From positions 1 through 7,312 of the forward strand of contig CAMDCQ010000121.1 of the NCBI GenBank assembly GCA_945890595.1: DNA of 7,312 nt. The letters run 5' to 3'. The DNA comes from Chitinophaga pinensis. GTDB lineage: Bacteria > Bacteroidota > Bacteroidia > NS11-12g > UBA9320. Shown here one piece after another: positions 6,209 through 7,312 of the stretch. Every line of letters starts with the position of its first letter. Position 1 is the first letter of the stretch. A model generated the notes under the pieces. That model was not told the origin of the DNA. It was given only the letters and a program-made list of their open reading frames with translations, and did no database searches. Position numbers and translations under genes: made by a program.

Positions 6209-6865
6209 TTATCTCAAATCGATTGCTATGACACCAGGCTTTTCCTTAGGATTAAATTTAAAGTAAGTATCATTAATATTTACATTAGGTTCAAATTTTT
6301 GAATATCATAAGTAGTGACCATGCCATTCTTAGAATAAACAGACAATTCTTTTACCTTATTGGCCACTTTATCAATTCCTAATTTCACCTTGAAATAACC
6401 TTTGGTTTTGTCTATCGGTGTAAGTTCTACTACATCAATTTTTTGAGAGCCTCGGGTAACCTGTCCGCTATATTTATGTATGAATCCTTTTTCATAAATG
6501 GTAAAAATTTCTGAAGGGTTAATATCCATAGTTTTTGGATCGTACTTTGAGATTTGGACTTCATTAGCTCCTTCTAGATAGGTCCATATCGTTTTTCCAT
6601 CACAATATATTTCTTGACCGGACATTGTAATTCTAAACTTTTTAGCTTTTTGATAAAGAACGCCACTTTGCTTTACACCTACATCCGTTTGCTTGTTCTT
6701 TACATCAATGGTAAATGTTGCTTTTACAGATTTATAGGTCTTGTAGGTTTTGCTCAATTTACTTAATAGTGCACTACTTTGATTGTCTTGTGCACTTGAG
6801 ACGGATGAAATCGGATTAATAAGTACTAAACTTAAAACCGACAGGAGTAACATTACTTTTTTCAT
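6209..6865 (-). CDS. lolA: LolA-like periplasmic outer-membrane lipoprotein carrier protein
   Basis: LolA takes lipoproteins released by the LolCDE transporter and carries them across the periplasm to the outer membrane in its hydrophobic half-barrel. The protein has 218 residues, near the family norm. A signal peptide is clear: MKK, a hydrophobic core (about 4-16), and a likely type I cleavage after VSSA at residue 25. The mature part starts with an amphipathic helix (LLSKLSKTYKTYKSVKATFT) and has the LolA pattern of strand pairs: GVLYQKAKKFRITM, then IYCDGKTIWTYLEGANEVQI, then a helix PSEIFTIYEKGF; it ends with INDTYFKFNPKE, the usual closing strand. It lies 15 bp after ftsK, an order shared with Enterobacteria, and this context strengthens the call. 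Bacteroidota LolA diverges from the E. coli protein, so the assignment rests on fold pattern plus synteny. Confidence 0.88.
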   Translation of the reverse strand: MKKVMLLLSVLSLVLINPISSVSSAQDNQSSALLSKLSKTYKTYKSVKATFTIDVKNKQTDVGVKQSGVLYQKAKKFRITMSGQEIYCDGKTIWTYLEGANEVQISKYDPKTMDINPSEIFTIYEKGFIHKYSGQVTRGSQKIDVVELTPIDKTKGYFKVKLGIDKVANKVKELSVYSKNGMVTTYDIQKFEPNVNINDTYFKFNPKEKPGVIAIDLR

Positions 6866-6880
6866 TTGTTGTTTGTGTTA

Positions 6881-7312
6881 TTAATGAAGGTTGTTCAAGA
6901 ATTGTTCCAAAGCATATTCATCTGGAATCAAAACTTGCCTAGCCTTACTACCCTCAAACGGGCCTACAATATTAGTTGCTTCTAATTGATCTATCAAGCG
7001 TCCCGCTCTATTATAACCAACTTTTAGTCGTCGTTGTATCAAGCTTGTGCTTCCTTGCTGGTGTTGTACCACAATTCTAGCGGCTTCTTCAAATAGATCA
7101 TCTTTATCATTAGGATCAAAATTAGTTGATTCACCATCAAAATCTTCACGTACTTCTGGGAGCACATGCGCACTCGGATAACCCCTTTGATTTCCAATAA
7201 ATGCAGTTATGGTATCCACTTCTGGCGTATCAACAAATGGGCATTGTAATCTTATTAACTCGCTTCCGTTAGAATAGAGCATATCACCCTTCCCTATCAA
7301 CTGATCTGCTCC
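6881..7312 (-). CDS. ftsK: DNA translocase FtsK, C-terminal part (end of motor plus gamma domain); cut by the right edge
   Basis: FtsK is the hexameric, septum-anchored ATPase that pumps DNA toward the terminus and activates XerCD recombination at dif during division. The frame is open through the right edge, giving 143 codons plus stop. It begins GADQLIGKGDMLY, the typical end of the RecA-like motor after the Walker B region, and continues with RLQCPFVDTPEVDTITAFIG. After an acidic linker (fragment residues about 54-72), residues about 71-131 form the gamma winged-helix domain that reads KOPS sequences and contacts XerD, with SLIQRRLKVGYNRAGRLIDQ and GPFEGSKARQVLI clearly recognisable. The C-terminus EYALEQFLNNLH is a short extra tail. 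The Walker A site and membrane domain lie outside the window. It heads the run into lolA (15-bp gap). Confidence 0.96.
   Translation of the reverse strand, partial: GADQLIGKGDMLYSNGSELIRLQCPFVDTPEVDTITAFIGNQRGYPSAHVLPEVREDFDGESTNFDPNDKDDLFEEAARIVVQHQQGSTSLIQRRLKVGYNRAGRLIDQLEATNIVGPFEGSKARQVLIPDEYALEQFLNNLH

Noticed and set aside
7298..7300. TTG at 7300 as the start of a separate short protein
   Set aside because: The frame continues upstream to the window edge as GADQLIGKGD, the conserved FtsK motor sequence, so this is an internal codon of a truncated ftsK.

Overview
This AT-rich window looks like the chromosome of a member of the Bacteroidota, flavobacterial or a close relative. Four things point there: no gene start is preceded by a convincing Shine-Dalgarno sequence, two leaders carry the TAnnTTTG-type -7 element of the primary Bacteroidota sigma factor, the proteins read as typical Bacteroidota orthologues, and a short secreted protein with a DUF6438-like CYGTCP motif is present. 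I cannot assign genus or family from the sequence alone.

Layout from left to right. (1) Minus strand, cut by the left edge: the N-terminal 214 codons of glycine dehydrogenase (gcvP). (2) A 148-bp gap with a probable gcvP promoter and a nested inverted repeat. (3) Minus strand: rfbC (rmlC), dTDP-4-dehydrorhamnose 3,5-epimerase, apparently starting at TTG. (4) A 118-bp divergent intergenic region with two dyads. (5) Plus strand: a complete UvrD/PcrA-type DNA helicase. (6) A 102-bp gap with a good -7 promoter element and a possible 14-codon leader ORF. (7) Plus strand: a 631-residue membrane-anchored nucleotide-sugar 4,6-dehydratase of the WbpM/CapD/PglF class. (8) Minus strand, convergent and overlapping it by 4 bp: a tight run ftsK (C-terminal part, cut by the right edge) - lolA - small DUF6438-like lipoprotein, with gaps of 15 and 5 bp.

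The window is mostly housekeeping: one-carbon metabolism, DNA repair, chromosome segregation and lipoprotein trafficking. Two envelope-sugar genes (rfbC and the WbpM-type dehydratase) lie on either side of the helicase without their usual pathway partners in view. The ftsK-lolA pairing is a known conserved neighbourhood, also found in Enterobacteria, and supports both calls. Genes fill almost everything and no gene-free stretch exceeds 150 bp. I found no mobile element, CRISPR array, tRNA, rRNA, toxin-antitoxin pair or recognisable defence system, and nothing that amounts to a new biological system. The observations worth a second look are small: dyads, a sigma-54-like box, a leader ORF and the uncharacterised lipoprotein.
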